A stretch of DNA of 64,000 nt, from positions 1,271,001 to 1,335,000 of the forward strand of contig CM037475.1 in NCBI GenBank assembly GCA_021014325.1, read 5' to 3'. Source of the DNA: Plazaster borealis. Its lineage: Eukaryota > Echinodermata > Asteroidea > Forcipulatida > Labidiasteridae. The position numbers and the translations under genes are program-made. The notes below the pieces were generated by a model, which was not told the DNA's origin, did no database searches, and was given only the letters and a program-made list of their open reading frames with translations. Of this stretch, positions 31,701-45,400 are shown one piece after another (position 1 is the stretch's first letter; each line of letters begins with the position of its first letter).

Positions 31701-34700
31701 TATTCACCATTGCTATAAGATATAACTAAAAAACACTGTGGTGAAACTGTTTATCTTCATTTCTGTCTCCTACCAAGATAACAATGTATTTCTTTCAAAC
31801 CCTAAAATTGTTGTAAACTTGCAATTGCAATCCATGTTGCAGTCATCAAAAACAAATTAATTGCAATAAAAACCTACTTTGTTAGAACAGTCTACCTCCA
31901 TGGTTAGAACATGGAGGTAGAATGGAAGTACAGCAGCCTTCGATCTAGTATAAAGCATTTTGAGAATCATTTCGCTTGAGCGAAACGTTACTGTCAACAC
32001 AGACTCTATAGCTTTTCCACACCCACAGACTCCAGCCGTTCCACCACTAATCCCTATTATTGTTGTTTTAAGAGTTTTGTCGGCTCTTCAGACACGGCGA
32101 CCAAATATTTTTAATGAGCTGGCAATCTACAACATTATTCAGCACTGTGTAAAATGGTTGGGGATATCAAGGAATATAGAAGAACGCGACGTTTTTATAG
32201 CCCAATATTCAGTCAAAAGACGACAACCATCACGAAGAATGGTTTATCCCCCAATAGCTGAGACTGGCAGGATACGAGGGCGAAATCCAGGGACATGGGT
32301 AGGAACATGAAAGTTCACCCTCGCATCGCAAAATTTAGACCTAATTTATTGGACTGCTTTAAAATGTAGAGTGAAACAATCATGAGTGATCTAGCTCACT
32401 TTGCCACCAAAGTCTCGCCCAATTAACCTTTTTCAGATACGTGGACATTACATACAAACAGATTTACCCAAACCAAATAGTGCCCTCTTGCAATGTGTCT
32501 ACCTGTTTCCTCCATGGTCTACCATTTCTCAAAAAGTATAATTCGTAGACAGTCAGTGATCACATCCCACCATAGAGCAAACATATTCTCAATTCCTCCA
32601 TGATCTAAAAAGAGTGGCATTTGTACCTGAATGATGATCCACTAAGCCTACCATCGTCGCAACAAACTGTATACATGATAATGTGTGGGAGTTGAATCTG
32701 AAAATACAGGGTCCATGCCCGATCGAACCATGGAGGTAGGTATTTAATTCCTACCTCCATGATCAAACTATGAAGAAAATCCAACTGACTACGGATCATA
32801 ACATCACTGAGTTTCAAACATAGAGATTGGGAATGTAAAGATCGAATCACGAGTTGTTGTTATCTCCATAACTCCATCAGTGTCACGAACACTTTGGAAA
32901 CAGAGCACGCAATATAGCAACGGTGAAGCATGACGAAAAGGCAATAAATACACCTACCTGTTTGCTGTTTAATTAAGATGACCACTTTCCAAGCAGAAGT
33001 TTTGCCATACATGAAGCCTTGGGACTGTTTTTGGTAAGTAGTTTATAAGGCGGCTACCATTCATCATTACTGACACCGGAAATACCACGGGTTCGTTCCT
33101 GTGAAAGATCTGGATAGCTGTGTGCACGTGGACTCAATACACAGATGGTATCACAAGGGGCGGTTCGTATCTGTCAAACTATAGGGTTACTGACCAAGTT
33201 GTCAACATGGGAAAAAGCCAATTTGATTTGTTTTACTGAACAGATTAATAGCGCCATGTGTCCAAAGAGGGGTCGATTGTCTACCTGTGATTGCTATTCA
33301 CCATTGCTATTAGATATCACTAAAAAACACTGCGGTCAAACTGTTTATCTTCATTTCTGTCTCCTACCAAGATAACAATGTATTTCTTCCCAACCCTAAA
33401 ATTGTTGTAAACTTGCAATTGCAATCCATGTTGCAGTCATCAAAAACAAATTAATGGCAATAAAAACCTACTTTGTTAGAACAGTCTACCTCCATGGTTA
33501 GAACATGGAGGTAGAATGGAAGTACAGCAGCCTTCGATATAGTATAAAGCATTTTGAGAATCATTTCACTTGAGCGAAACGTTACTGTCAACACAGACTC
33601 CTTATAGCTTTTCCAGATCCACAGACTCCAGCCGTCCCACCACTAATCCTATAATATTGTTTGAAGAGTGTCATCGGCTCTTCAGACACGGCGACCAAAT
33701 ATTTTTAATGAGCTGGCAATCAACAACATTATTCAGCACTGTGTAAAATGGTTGGGGATATCAAGGGATATAGAAGAACGCGACGTTTTGATAGCCCAAT
33801 GTTCAGTCAAAAGACGACAACCATCACTTAGAATGGTTTATCCCCCTGAGACTGGCAGGATGCAAGGGCGAAATCCAGGGACATGGGTAGGAACATGAAA
33901 GTTCACCCTCGCATCACAAAATTTAGACCTAATTATTGGACTGCTTAAAACGTAGACTGAAACAATCATGAATGAACTAGCTACCTTTTGCCACCAAAGT
34001 CTAACCCAATTAGCCTTTTTCAGATACGTGGACATTACATACAAACAGATTTACCCCCCCAAAAAGTGCCCTCTTGTAATGTGTCTCCACTCACTTCCTT
34101 CCTCCATGGTCTACCATATCTCAAAAAGTATAATTGGCAGACAGTCATGACATCCCACCATTCCCACAGAGCATGCACAGAGCAAACATAATCTCAATTC
34201 CTCCATGATCTCAAGAGTGGCATTTGTACCTGAATGATGATCCACTGGGCCTACCATCGTCGCAACAAACAGTATCAATGGGGGAGTTCAATCTGAAAAT
34301 TACAGTGTCCATTCCCGTTCAAACCATGAAGAAAATCAAACTGTACTACGGATCATAACATCACGAAGTTTCAAACATAGAGATTGGGAATGTAAAGATC
34401 GAATCACGAAATGTTGTTCATCTCCATTACCCCATCAATGTCACGACCACTTTGGAAACAGACCACACTTTGCAAAAATAGCAACGGTGAAGCGTTAAGA
34501 AAAGGCAATAAATACACCTACCTGTTTGCTGTTTAGATGACCACTTTCCAAGCAGAAGTTTTGCCATTCATGACAGCCTTGGGGCTGTTTTTGGTAAGGA
34601 GTTTATAAGGCGGCTACCGTTCATCATTACTGACACCGGAAATACCACAGGTTCGTTCCTGTGAAAGATCTGGATTGCTGTGTGCACGTGGACTCAATAC

Positions 34701-37398
34701 ACAGATGGTATCACAAGGGGCGCTACGTATCTGTCAAACCATGGAGGAAGAATAGATCCTCCATGGTCAAACTATAGGGTTACTGACCAAGTTGTCAACA
34801 TGGGAATAAGCCAATTTGATTCGTTTGTACTGAACTTAATAGCGCCATGTGTCCATAGAGGGGGGTCCATTGTCTACCTGTGATTGCTATTCACCATTGC
34901 TACAAGATATCACTAAAAAAAACTGTGGTCAAACTGTTTATCTTCATTTCTGTCTCCTACCAAGATAACAATGTATTTCTTTCAAACCCAAAAATTGTTG
35001 TAAACTTGCAATTGCAATCCATGTTGCAGTCATCAAAAACAAATTAATTGCAATAAAAACCTACTTTGTTAGAACAGTCTACCTCCATGGTTAGAACATG
35101 GAGGTAGAATGGAAGTACAGCAGCCTTCGACAGTATAAAGCATTTTGAGAATCATTTCGCTTGAGCGAAACGTTACTGTCAACACAGACTCCTATAGCTT
35201 TTCCAGACCCACAGACTCAGGCCGTCCCACCACTAATCCCTATTATTGTTGTTTGAAGAGTGTCATCGGCTCTTCAGACACGGCGACCAAATTAATGAGC
35301 TGGCAATCTACAACATTATTCAGCACTGTGTAAAATGGTTGGGGATATCAAGGAATATAGAAGAACGCGAGTTTTTTATAGCCCAAAATTCAGTCAAAAG
35401 ACGACAACCATCACGAAGAATGGTTTATCCCCCAATAGCTGAGACTGGCAGGATACGAGGGCGAAATCCAGGGACATGGGTAGGAACATGAAAGTTCACC
35501 CTCGCATCGCAAAATTTAGACCTAATATATTGGACTGCTTTAAAATGTAGAGTGAAACAATCATGAGTCATCTAGCTAACTTTTGCCACCAAAGTCTCGC
35601 CCAATTAACCTTTTTCAGATACGTGGACGTTACATACAAACAGATTTACCCCCCCCCCCCAAAAAAAAGTGCCCTCTTGTAATGTGTCTACGCTCATTTC
35701 CTTCCTCCATGGTCTACCATATCTCAAAAAGTATAATTGGCAGACAGTCATGACATCCCACCATTCCCACAGAGCATGCACAGAGCAAACATAATGAATT
35801 CCTCCATGATCTCAAGAGTGGCATTTGTACCTGAATGATGATCCACTGGGCCTACCATCGTCGCAACAAACAGTATCAATGGGGGAGTTCAATCTGAAAA
35901 TTACAGTGTCCATTCCCGTTCAAACCATGAAGAAAATCAAACTGTACTACGGATCATAACATCACGAAGTTTCAAACATAGAGATTGGGAATGTAAAGAT
36001 CGAATCACGAGTTGTTGTTCATCTCCATTACCCCATCAATGTCACGACCACTTTGGAAACAGAGCACACTTTGCAAAAATAGCAACGGTGAAGCGTTAAG
36101 AAAAGGCAATAAATACACCTACCTGTTTGCTGTTTAATTAAGATGACCACTTTCCAAGTAGAAGTTTTGCCATAGGGCCTACATGAAAGCCTTGGGGCTG
36201 TTTTTGGTAAGGAGTTTATAAGGCGGCTACCATTCATCATTACTGACACCGGAAATACCACGGGTTCGTTCCTGCCTACCTCCATGGTTCCTGTGAAAGA
36301 TCTGGATTGCTGTGTGCACGTGGACTCAATACACAGATGGTGTCACAAGGGGCGGTACGTATCTGTCAAACTATAGGGGTTGACCAAGTTGTCAACATGG
36401 GAATAAGCCAATTTGATTTGTTTGTACTGAACAGATTAATAGCGCCATGTGTCCATAGAGGGGGTCCATTGTCTACCTGTGATTTCCATTCACCATTGCT
36501 ATAAGATATCACTAAAAAACACTGTGGTCAAACTGTTTATCTTCATTTCCTACCTCCATGCTCCTACCAAGATAACAATGTATTTCTTCCAAACCCTAAA
36601 ATTGTTGTATGTAAACTTGCAATTGCAATCCATGTTGCAGTCATCAAAAACAAATTAATTGCAATAAAAACCTACTTTGTTAGAACAGTCTACCTCCATG
36701 GTTAGAACATGGAGGTAGAATGGAAGTACAGCAGCCTTCGATATAGTATAAAGCATTTTGAGAATCATTTCGCTTGAGCGAAACGTTACTGTCAACACAG
36801 ACTCCTTATAGCTTTTCCAGACCCACAGACTCCGGCCGTCCCACCACTAATCCCTATAAAAATTGTTTGAAGAGTGTCATCGGCTCTTCAGACACATCGA
36901 CCAATAATTAACGAGCTGGCAATCAACAACATTATTCAGCACTGTGTAAAATGGTTGGGGGATATCAAGGAATATAGAAGAACGCGACGTTTTGATATCC
37001 CAATATTCAGTCAAAAGACGACAACCATCACGAAGAATGGTTTATCCCCCAATAGCTGAGACTGGCAGGATGCAAGGGCGAAATCCAGGGACAAGGGTAG
37101 TTTACCCTCGCATCACAAAATTTAGACCTTAGACTGCTTGAAATTGAAACGTAGAGTGAAACAATCATGAGTGATCTAGCAACTTTGCCACCAAAGTCTA
37201 GCCCACTTAGCCTTTTTCAGATACGTGGACATTACATACAAACAGATTTACCCAAACCAAAAAGTGCCCTCTTGTAATGTGTCTACGCTCATTTCCTTCC
37301 TCCATGGTCTACCATATCTCAAAAAGTATAATTCGTAGACAGTCAGTGATCACATCCCACCATTCCCATAGAGCAAACACAATCTCTATTACTCCATG
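28799..37398. repeat. 1.6-kb tandem repeat array (about 5.4 copies)
   Basis: The landmark GCTTTTCCAGACCCACAG recurs at about 28815, 30390, 32009, 33606, 35194 and 36809 (spacings 1574-1620). Units are about 90-95% alike by eye. Short ORFs recur in the same places but are not conserved as protein. Each unit carries the palindrome TACCTCCATG/CATGGAGGTA and units differ by small insertions of that motif. The last unit breaks at TCCATG (37398), directly against a 5'-truncated TTAA MITE. No known gene or RNA was recognised inside the unit. Confidence 0.93.
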
Positions 37399-37712
37399 CA
37401 CAAAATAACAAACCTGTGAAAAATTGAATTGGTCATCGAAGTTGCGAGATAATAATGGAAGAAAAAACACCCTTGTCACACGAAGTTGTGTGCTTTCAGA
37501 ATGATCCTTGATTTCGAGACCTGACGCGTGAGGTCTCGAAATAAAATATTTTACTGAGAAATTACTTTTTTTCTCAAAAACGACGTTACTTCAGAGGGAG
37601 CCGTTTCTCACAATGTTTTATACTATCAACAGCTCTCCATTGATCGTTACCAAGTAAGTTTTTATGCTAACAATTATTTTGAGTAATTACCAATAGTGTC
37701 CAGTGCCTTTAA
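37399..37712. mobile_element. TTAA MITE, copy 4, lacking its left end
   Basis: The interior and right terminus match copies 2, 3 and 5, ending AGTGCCTTTAA. The left arm is missing and replaced by the array end. A short palindrome (TTTCGAGACC ... GGTCTCGAAA, 37512-37542) is inserted in it relative to other copies. Confidence 0.75.
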
Positions 37713-38055
37713 CGTAAAACGAAGCCGACACTAAACAAAATAATATAACAGAAAACGAAGCCAACAGTAAAAAAAATAACACAACATATTGGGACCTTCC
37801 TTTTCTTGAAAATGTTATCCCAGAAGCTATCCTGGGAGAATGGTTGACATCCCTTTTGTTGGTGGACCAACACCTTAATCCCCAACAAAATGTAATAGTA
37901 TACATTATTTTTAATCTCCTACAATTTGTTATACATTTTACTTTGTACACCACACCTGTGGCTTGTGAATTGTGGCTGTGTAGACTCACTACACTGTGTT
38001 CTATTGTTAATCCCGATCTCTATCCTGCAAAGTGTGTTGGCATTTGCTTCTTTTA

Positions 38056-38299
38056 CAGGGCCAAATTTTATAGAGCTACTAAGCACAACAGTTTGCTTAG
38101 CATAAAATTTCTTCCTTGATAAAAACAGGATTACCAACCAAATTTCCACGTGATTTTCAGGATAAGCAAACAACAGCTGAATACCAGTAACAAGCAATAT
38201 GCAACACATGGAAATTTGGTTGGTAATCCTGTTTTTATCAAGGAAGAAATTTCATGCTAAGCAAATTGTGTTGCTTAGCAGCTCTATGAAATTGGGCCC
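38056..38299. mobile_element. GGGCCC-ended MITE, copy 2 (long hairpin)
   Basis: Arms of about 100 bases (including TTCTTCCTTGATAAAAACAG and GGTTGGTAATCCTG) are almost exact inverted repeats around a short loop. The ends read GGGCCAAATT and AATTGGGCCC. Confidence 0.85.
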
Positions 38300-38803
38300 A
38301 GCTGGTCAGCTCGGATTCACAGGACTCGGTGAATTGGTAAAATAAAAATAGTCCATGGTTTGTCCGGGATTTCCAAATAAGAAGAGAGTTTAATGAGATT
38401 TTTTTCTCAAATAGAAAAGTATTTCAGATTGGACGATCGATTTCTTAGGAAATGGGTACTTAATTCAAGTTAAAAAATTGTTTATCCAGTTATTACCCAT
38501 GATGTATTACAGCCTAGGGTGATGCTTTATCTTTGGACAGTTTTCTGTTGTATTTAAATGACTTCACTTAGTGGTTAGAGTGTGCCATACTTTATATTAA
38601 ATTTATTTTATTTCACCAAGCTTACGGTTAAACCGCCAATAACAGGAAAGCTTACAATGTTAAAACTGTTCACACATTTATACATAAGATAATAAAGTTT
38701 ATGGATTTGCGATTTATTGAGCTAAGCTAATTACTTTCCCTGGGTAAGCATGTAAAACGTTGTAAGCATAGTCATGTTTGGGTAGATAGTTCTCATGGGG
38801 TAT
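38300..38803. other. No gene recognised
   Basis: AT-rich spacer without ORFs of interest between a GGGCCC-type MITE and TTAA MITEs. Confidence 0.5.
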
Positions 38804-39182
38804 TAAATGCATCGTACACATTTGGTAATTGGAGCCTATTGTTTGTTTCAAACCCATATAGTTGTAGATATACCATAAAACTAACCTGTGAAAATTTCAT
38901 TTCAAAAGGTGGTAGCGTTTTTGAGATATTACCGAAAATCTGGAGCGGTTATGTCCAGGCAGGAAAAATAATCTGCCTTGGAATACACACTCTGAGAAGC
39001 GTTACGCAACGAAACAAGTTAAACAACAGAACAAACAAAAACAATACACGTACTATACACTATATACAAATAATAATTCAAATATTTTTGGTTATACAAA
39101 GTGATTTATTTTTCTATACTGTACTTCTGTACTTCGAAGTGAAATTATCAGAGTCATTACCAAACGTGTACGATGCCTTTAA
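38804..39182. mobile_element. TTAA-flanked MITE, second subfamily
   Basis: Termini ATGCATCGTACACATTTGGT and ACCAAACGTGTACGATGCCT are inverted, with TTAA outside. The interior (GGAGCCTATTGTTTGTTTCA) differs from copies 1-4 but matches 63732-64000. Confidence 0.8.
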
Positions 39183-39238
39183 AGTATATAACTCTAGATA
39201 TTTTAATGCATTTTTGGAAATGTGGTTTTGTGTTGACA

Positions 39239-39600
39239 TTAAAGGAACGTTACAGAACTGGTAATTAAAATTTTCTTTAAGATCACAGATTTACATAAAA
39301 CTTACACGGTCTAATGATGAGGATAGTAGAAAACATCCCTAGAAATATTTCTGTCTGAAATGCCATATTTGATGAGAAATAAATAAAACTAATTTCCGAT
39401 TGGAATTTCGCTCATGAGCTTTTTATTCATGCATTTTATAACACATGCAAATGTGTAATCGATTTTTCACTATTTTCTCGTGACCCAGATGGCCGATCGA
39501 TCTCAAACTTCTACAGGTTTGTCAGTTTATGTATATGGTGGATTATATAAAGTGCTTACACTGCCAGTTAGCAAAAACCAATTCTGTAATGTTCCTTTAA
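39239..39600. mobile_element. TTAA-flanked MITE, third subfamily
   Basis: Left AGGAACGTTACAGAACTGGT and right ACCAATTCTGTAATGTTCCT are inverted repeats flanked by TTAA (39239, 39597). It starts only 57 bases after the previous element ends. Confidence 0.75.
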
Positions 39601-41195
39601 CATTATGTATAAACTACGCTCTAGTATTGAGATATTTTTCTGTCAATTTTTTCTATTTGTATAATATTTCCCAGTAAAAACTGGCTCTAGAAACGGAACA
39701 GAAGTTATGTCTTACAGCCGCGTTATGTGTTTTTTTGTTGTTGACTTAACTGAACTGAAATTGTGCAAGCTTGAACCAAACCACGCTTTAACTGTTTCAA
39801 TATTTTGTTTTACAATTACTAACAAAACTTTTACAACTTTGGGCTATGATCTCAAAAGCATTTTTGTCAATAAAACATTAATGACGAAAACAAGGAAACC
39901 GGTGTGATGTATGTATCATTTGCTGTTGCTGTTACTTGTTTTAAGCTTTCTGTTTATTCATGTCCGAGGAATATAAACAATAGACGGACACCGTAAGTCA
40001 ATATTTTGTAAAATTAATGTGTGTTTATCATCAACTTTGTTATGTAACTGTAAATTTACATGTAAACATACACAAAATACAAAATTTGAGAAAATATAAT
40101 TAGCTGTTGCAAACTGCTTACCAACCAAAAGGACCTATGGTATATGCAGAAAAAAAGTTAAAGGCAGATGACGTTTCAACCTTTGCAGAGTCTAGTTTAG
40201 CCTTTGAGAAAGATTCTGCTAGGGTCGAAACGTCAAGCCATTAACTATTTTGTGCATACAAATAATTTGGAACATTATTCAGTCCTTACATTCAAGTAAG
40301 TGGGACTTCACATGCTCGAATCAGAAAGCTGATTTGTATTAGAAGTCTTCTTGATATAGAAGACTCCAGGATAACAACAACATCATCCATGATGTGCTTG
40401 GGTGGCTTGTTAAGTGTGCAGAGTACGAACAAATTGCAGTTTGATTTAGTCTTTTTTAAAGCCAAGTTTCATGTTCCTTGCAGAATGGTATCTTTCAGCT
40501 GATGTCCTCTATTTTCTTATATTTTAGTACCATAGAAAATTAAAAAACTCAGTTGCATATCTGTCCTTGGCTGTTCCAACATTCACACTTTTGAAATCAG
40601 TTTGTTCCACATGAGCTTCAATGGGATGTGCCGTTGCTGTTGCCATGCTGTGAAATATAGTCCAAGAATAGATCAACAAACAGGATTCATATTCTGTGAT
40701 TACCTTGAATAAGGGGCTTCCCCAGCCTCGCTACCATGGGCAGCACGCTGTAGCGATACCTCTCGTTACGTACCCCTGGTAGGGATGTACTGAAAAACAG
40801 TGCTTATTGGCTACCAAAAGTAACTACTTTGCGTGCACGCTTGTTTAAAACTTTCGAGCGATTGTATGGCGCTTATAGGATGCTTAGTACACGCGTGTGA
40901 AAATGCAAGTATTTTGACACGATTCCATTTCAAATGAATCGTGTTTTTACACAGTCACTCTAAGCTGCATACAGTTAGACATATCACAAGATCAAAGAAT
41001 AATGAGAGGGGACCAGTTGCTCTTTAACTTGATGCCTCTTTTGCAGGCAACCATACATGAGCGGGCGTGTAGATTGGATCGGCCACAGGCCTATTAAGAA
41101 CTTACTAGATTCTAGCACATTTCAATTCATCAATTCCAGGGGTTATGAGCGAGCAAGGCATGCTGGGAAAAAATGGCGCCGCGAGGAAACAAGGT
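39601..41195. other. No gene recognised; one interspersed repeat
   Basis: Contains a foldback GACGTTTC ... GAAACGTC (40168-40233). Bases 40725-41085 are about 70-75% alike, by eye, to the reverse complement of 52850-53240, including CTTGATGCCTCTTTTGC and TTTGACRCG-TTCCATTTC blocks, so they belong to an unnamed dispersed repeat. Confidence 0.55.
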
Positions 41196-41206
41196 TGCTT
41201 AAGGGT

Positions 41207-42412
41207 CTCTGCAATCAGTAGCTGATGTCATGTACAGCACCAGACTACTCATCAGCTCTGTGGTGTTGCAGCAGTTGAAGTCGAGGCACTATCCTGAGCT
41301 TCCGGGTTTCTGCAACCAGTGGCTGATAATATGTACAGCACCAGACTACTCATCAGCTCTGTGGTATTATAGCAGTTGAAGTCGAGGCACTATCCATACT
41401 AAGGAGCTTAAGGGTTTCTGCAATCAGTGAATGATATCATGTACAGCACCAGACTACTCATCAGCTCTGTGGTGTTATAGCAGTTGAAGTCGAGGCACTA
41501 TCCATACTAAGAAGTTTAAGGGTTTCTGCAATCAGTGGCTGATGTCATGTACAGCACCAGACTACTCATCAGCTCTGTGGTGTTATAGCAGTTGAAGTCG
41601 AGGCACTATCCATACTAAGGAGCTTGAGGGTCTCTGCAATCAGTAGCTGATGACATGTACAGCACCAGACTACTCATCAGCTCTGTGGTATTATAGCAGT
41701 TGAAGTTGAGGCACTATCCATACTAAGGAGCTTAAGGGTTTCTGCAATCAGTGAATGATGTCATGTACAGCACCAGACTACTCATCAGCTCTGTGGTGTT
41801 ATAGCAGTTGAAGTCAATGCACTATCCATACTAAGGAGCTTAAGGGTTTCTGCAATCAGTGGATGATGTCATGTACAGCACCAGACTACTCATCAGCTCT
41901 GTGGTGTCACAGCAGTTGAAGTTGAGGCACTATCCATACTAAGGAGCTTAAGGGTTTCTGCAATCAGTGAATGATGTCATGTACAGCACCAGACTACTCA
42001 TCAGCTCTGTGGTGTTATAGCAGTTGAAGTCGAGGCACTATCCATACTAAGGAGCTTAAGGGTTTCTGCAATCAGTGGCTGATAATATGTACAGCACCAG
42101 ACTACTCATCAGCTCTGTGGTATTATAGCAGTTGAAGTTGAGGCACTATCCATACTAAGGAGCTTAAGGGTTTCTGCAATCAGTGAATGATGTCATGTAC
42201 AGCACCAGACTACTCATCAGCTCTGTGGTGTTATAGCAGTTGAAGTCAATGCACTATCCATACTAAGGAGCTTAAGGGTTTCTGCAATCAGTGGATGATG
42301 TCATGTACAGCACCAGACTACTCATCAGCTCTGTGGTGTTATAGCAGTTGAAGTCGAGGCACTATCCATACTAAGGAGCTTCAGGGTTTCTGCAATCAGT
42401 GGCACTGTACTC
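41207..42412. repeat. 108-bp tandem array derived from the INTS1 stop-codon exon (11 copies)
   Basis: GTACAGCACCAGACTACTCA recurs eleven times from about 41233 to 42305, nearly always 108 bases apart. The highest-coordinate unit is the genuine end of the INTS1 coding sequence: on the minus strand GAAACCCTGAAGCTCCTTAG ... CCACAGAGCTGA. The other ten are copies of that coding end plus stop plus 3' sequence, lying downstream as 3' UTR or beyond. The period is 36 codons. Confidence 0.93.
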
Positions 42413-45400
42413 AGTTTACTGATGACTCCAACTGTGAAAGCTTTCTGCAACACCACTTCAGCATTTTCTGTTCAATAAAAAACCATGGAACAGGGTTTGA
42501 ATTCGCATTGTACATATGCAAGAGTTGTAACCAACAGTTCTGTTCAGAACCAACTCAACTCATAAGAGATATTCACATGGTGTTACCGCAAACCTCTCTT
42601 AGCAAGGTGTTCTTGCAAATACCAATGAAACTGTCACCAGGGGCACGTTGCCACCTACTCCTAGGGCTGAAACAGGGATACCCCCTTCACAGTCCGTAAG
42701 GATATAGGCATGGTTATCATCCACTAGGAGCCTGGCTGGTAGGGCAGAATGCACTATCTTCCATACTGTGGTTAAGTGCCTTGCTCAAGGGTAAGTGCTA
42801 ATAGAGAATCGAATCAACTAAATATGATTTGAGCAGTAACGAGGTATAAAGCTGCTTACCTTGGCACAGCAGAGTAAACTCAGGTAGATTCTTCAGAGCT
42901 GTCTGAACCACCTCTTGGTCTACGCTACTCAGACACTCCATGTAGGCTGGAAGGAACTTATTAGCAACGCTAAAATACAACAAAAGACAAACAAAAAATA
43001 CTTCAGAGTCACCAGTAGATGGATCTATTTATTGTCTAGCAATGGGTCACAGTCCCTTGATCATCAAGCAAGCACACCACATTTAGGGCTCAAAATTAAA
43101 ACTGGACAGCAGGCCAAAGATTTTAGCACCGGGCCAGTAAACTCCAGACTGGACAAGTCCGGCGGTCTTCTTTTTCTTCAATTGAATAATAATGCCACAC
43201 TGTGTAATATCTTTAATAAAACAAAAATGATGTTCAAATGTTGACCTAGGGTCTGATAAATATGTTTCCTTTCTGCTGAGTATCAAAGTATACTTGCCCG
43301 TAATACAAATGGGATAAATCTTCTCTTACTGCTTGTTCAAATAAACACAGTTTTTATGTTATATTGTGTGGACATTTCATTATTGATTCTGGTTTTCTAA
43401 AACATTAATTTCTGGCCCAGTAAAAATTTAGAATCAAAAGCTCTACATTAGTCTTGTGGATTTTTGCCCACAATTTGAGTCCCTACACCCCACATACTAT
43501 TACATGGCTGGGGACCTTTGCATTGGCTCCTGTCTTGGCTTTGGCTTTGACAGCCATCTTGAAACTGAGTAATTTCAACGCAAGGTTTAACACCGATTGT
43601 CAGAGCCCAAGGCTGAGAATGAATCAGTGATTCCAATTATGGCTGTGGCTGCCGGCTGCTGGCTGTAGCCACTGTGGAAGCCGTTAATTCAGACATGGCT
43701 ATGGCTAGTATTGGCTACAGTGATAATGTTGAAGAATTTCTGCAACTGAATAGAATTGTATATTCTTAATTGCTATTATCTACTTATTTGTAATTTGACA
43801 ACAGTCTTGGGTCCACAGCTCCACTACATAGAGCCTTGTCCTTCTCTCGGATGACACCCCCATTCATACCTATGTCTCCTGTATTTTATTCAAATTTGAA
43901 TACAACATTTGTATAACTTGGTAAAGTCTATCACTTTGTGTATTATTTATTAAAATTATTTGTTGTTTGAATGGAAATTAAAACAAACAAACAAACAAAC
44001 AACATGGCCAAAGCCTCAACAGAGAACATTCACACTCATTCTACTAACTACTGTAAATACTTTACCTTGGGTCATGTCTAATGTAGCGGATGACCAATGT
44101 GAACGCTATTTGCCTGCAGTCTTTACTACAAGAAGTCATCTGGCTTGATAATTCAACCTGTATCAAGAAATACAAATTAAACCAAGGTTATTGATCTACT
44201 CACCCAGAATGAAAGTAAAGCTATAAATGGATATCCAGGGATATGGTCTTAAAGGGTCAAAGTTCACTACATGGACATATCTTGACTGACCTTATGCACT
44301 GTCATTCCACTGCAGTCAATGAGTAAAACCACAATGAAACAATACAGTTGTGAATGTGCCCTAGGCTAGTGACATCATGTATATACACTCTAATACAGGT
44401 CTAGTGTCGTGGCCAAGCGGTTAAGAGCACCGGACTCAAGCTCTGGTGTTTCTGATCAGCAGAGTGTGGGTTCGAGTCCCGGTCCTGACACTTGTGTCCT
44501 TCAGCAAGACACCATTATTGCTTCGTCCTTCGGATGGGATGCAAAGCTGTAGGTCCCGTGTGTTGTGTAATGCATGTAAAAGAACCCAGTTACACTTATC
44601 GCAAAGAGAAGGGGTTTGCCCTGGTGTGTCTGGCAGTGGCTGCTGAATGCGCCGCAGCACCTTGTAAACCCTTATAAGGTGCTAAATAAATATGGTCTTG
44701 TAAAATTCAAAAACCTGTCTTACAATGTTTCTGTCTGTTCAAGCACCTTGAGTACCTTATCAGTAGATACGTGCGCTATATAAGACTATATATTGTTATT
44801 ACTATTTGAAGGTGCTACCCATCCATTTAAAAGACTGATGTAAAATACTATCACCCACTCACCACAAAATGTTGCAGAATTCCAACAGCGCTACTGGACT
44901 TCTCTTCAAGTTCATTCAAGGCTTCCGCCATGCCTAGTCAATCAAAGAAACACACAAAGTTTACTTCTTTTAAAAAGGGATCAAACAGACCTCTCAAAAG
45001 GACATTGAAGTTTCGAAAAGAAGTAAAGGGCAAACTAAAAACTTGAACAAATCTTCTTGATAAGATTTTCCCATATCCAGATTACAATAATGAAGTCAAC
45101 TGAAAAAATCTTGATGCCGGTAAGAACAAATTGTAGTTCTCACGGAGGTCGGCTACCGAAACAAGGTTGACTGCTAATAATGGACATGCACTGACAGTCC
45201 TTCTGTTATTTGAAATTAAAACTGAATTTTGATTTTCAGTTATTTCTTTTGACCCAACCGCCCACAATTTTGAATAAAGATCAACATTTTTAAACATTGA
45301 CTATTCTGAATGGCCCCTTACATTGATTATTTTTGAGATAAAACCAAACTGTCAACCGTACCTTCAGAATCTTCCTCCTGGGCCAGCTTCTCAGAGAATG

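Noticed and set aside
28799..37398. The 1.6-kb array as a multigene family or CRISPR-like locus
   Set aside because: ORFs shift and break between units, there is no known RNA inside, and the genome is eukaryotic.
44404..44491. A functional tRNA-Leu(CAA) gene
   Set aside because: Two other copies share a long non-tRNA body, which marks a SINE; the acceptor stem pairs only partly.
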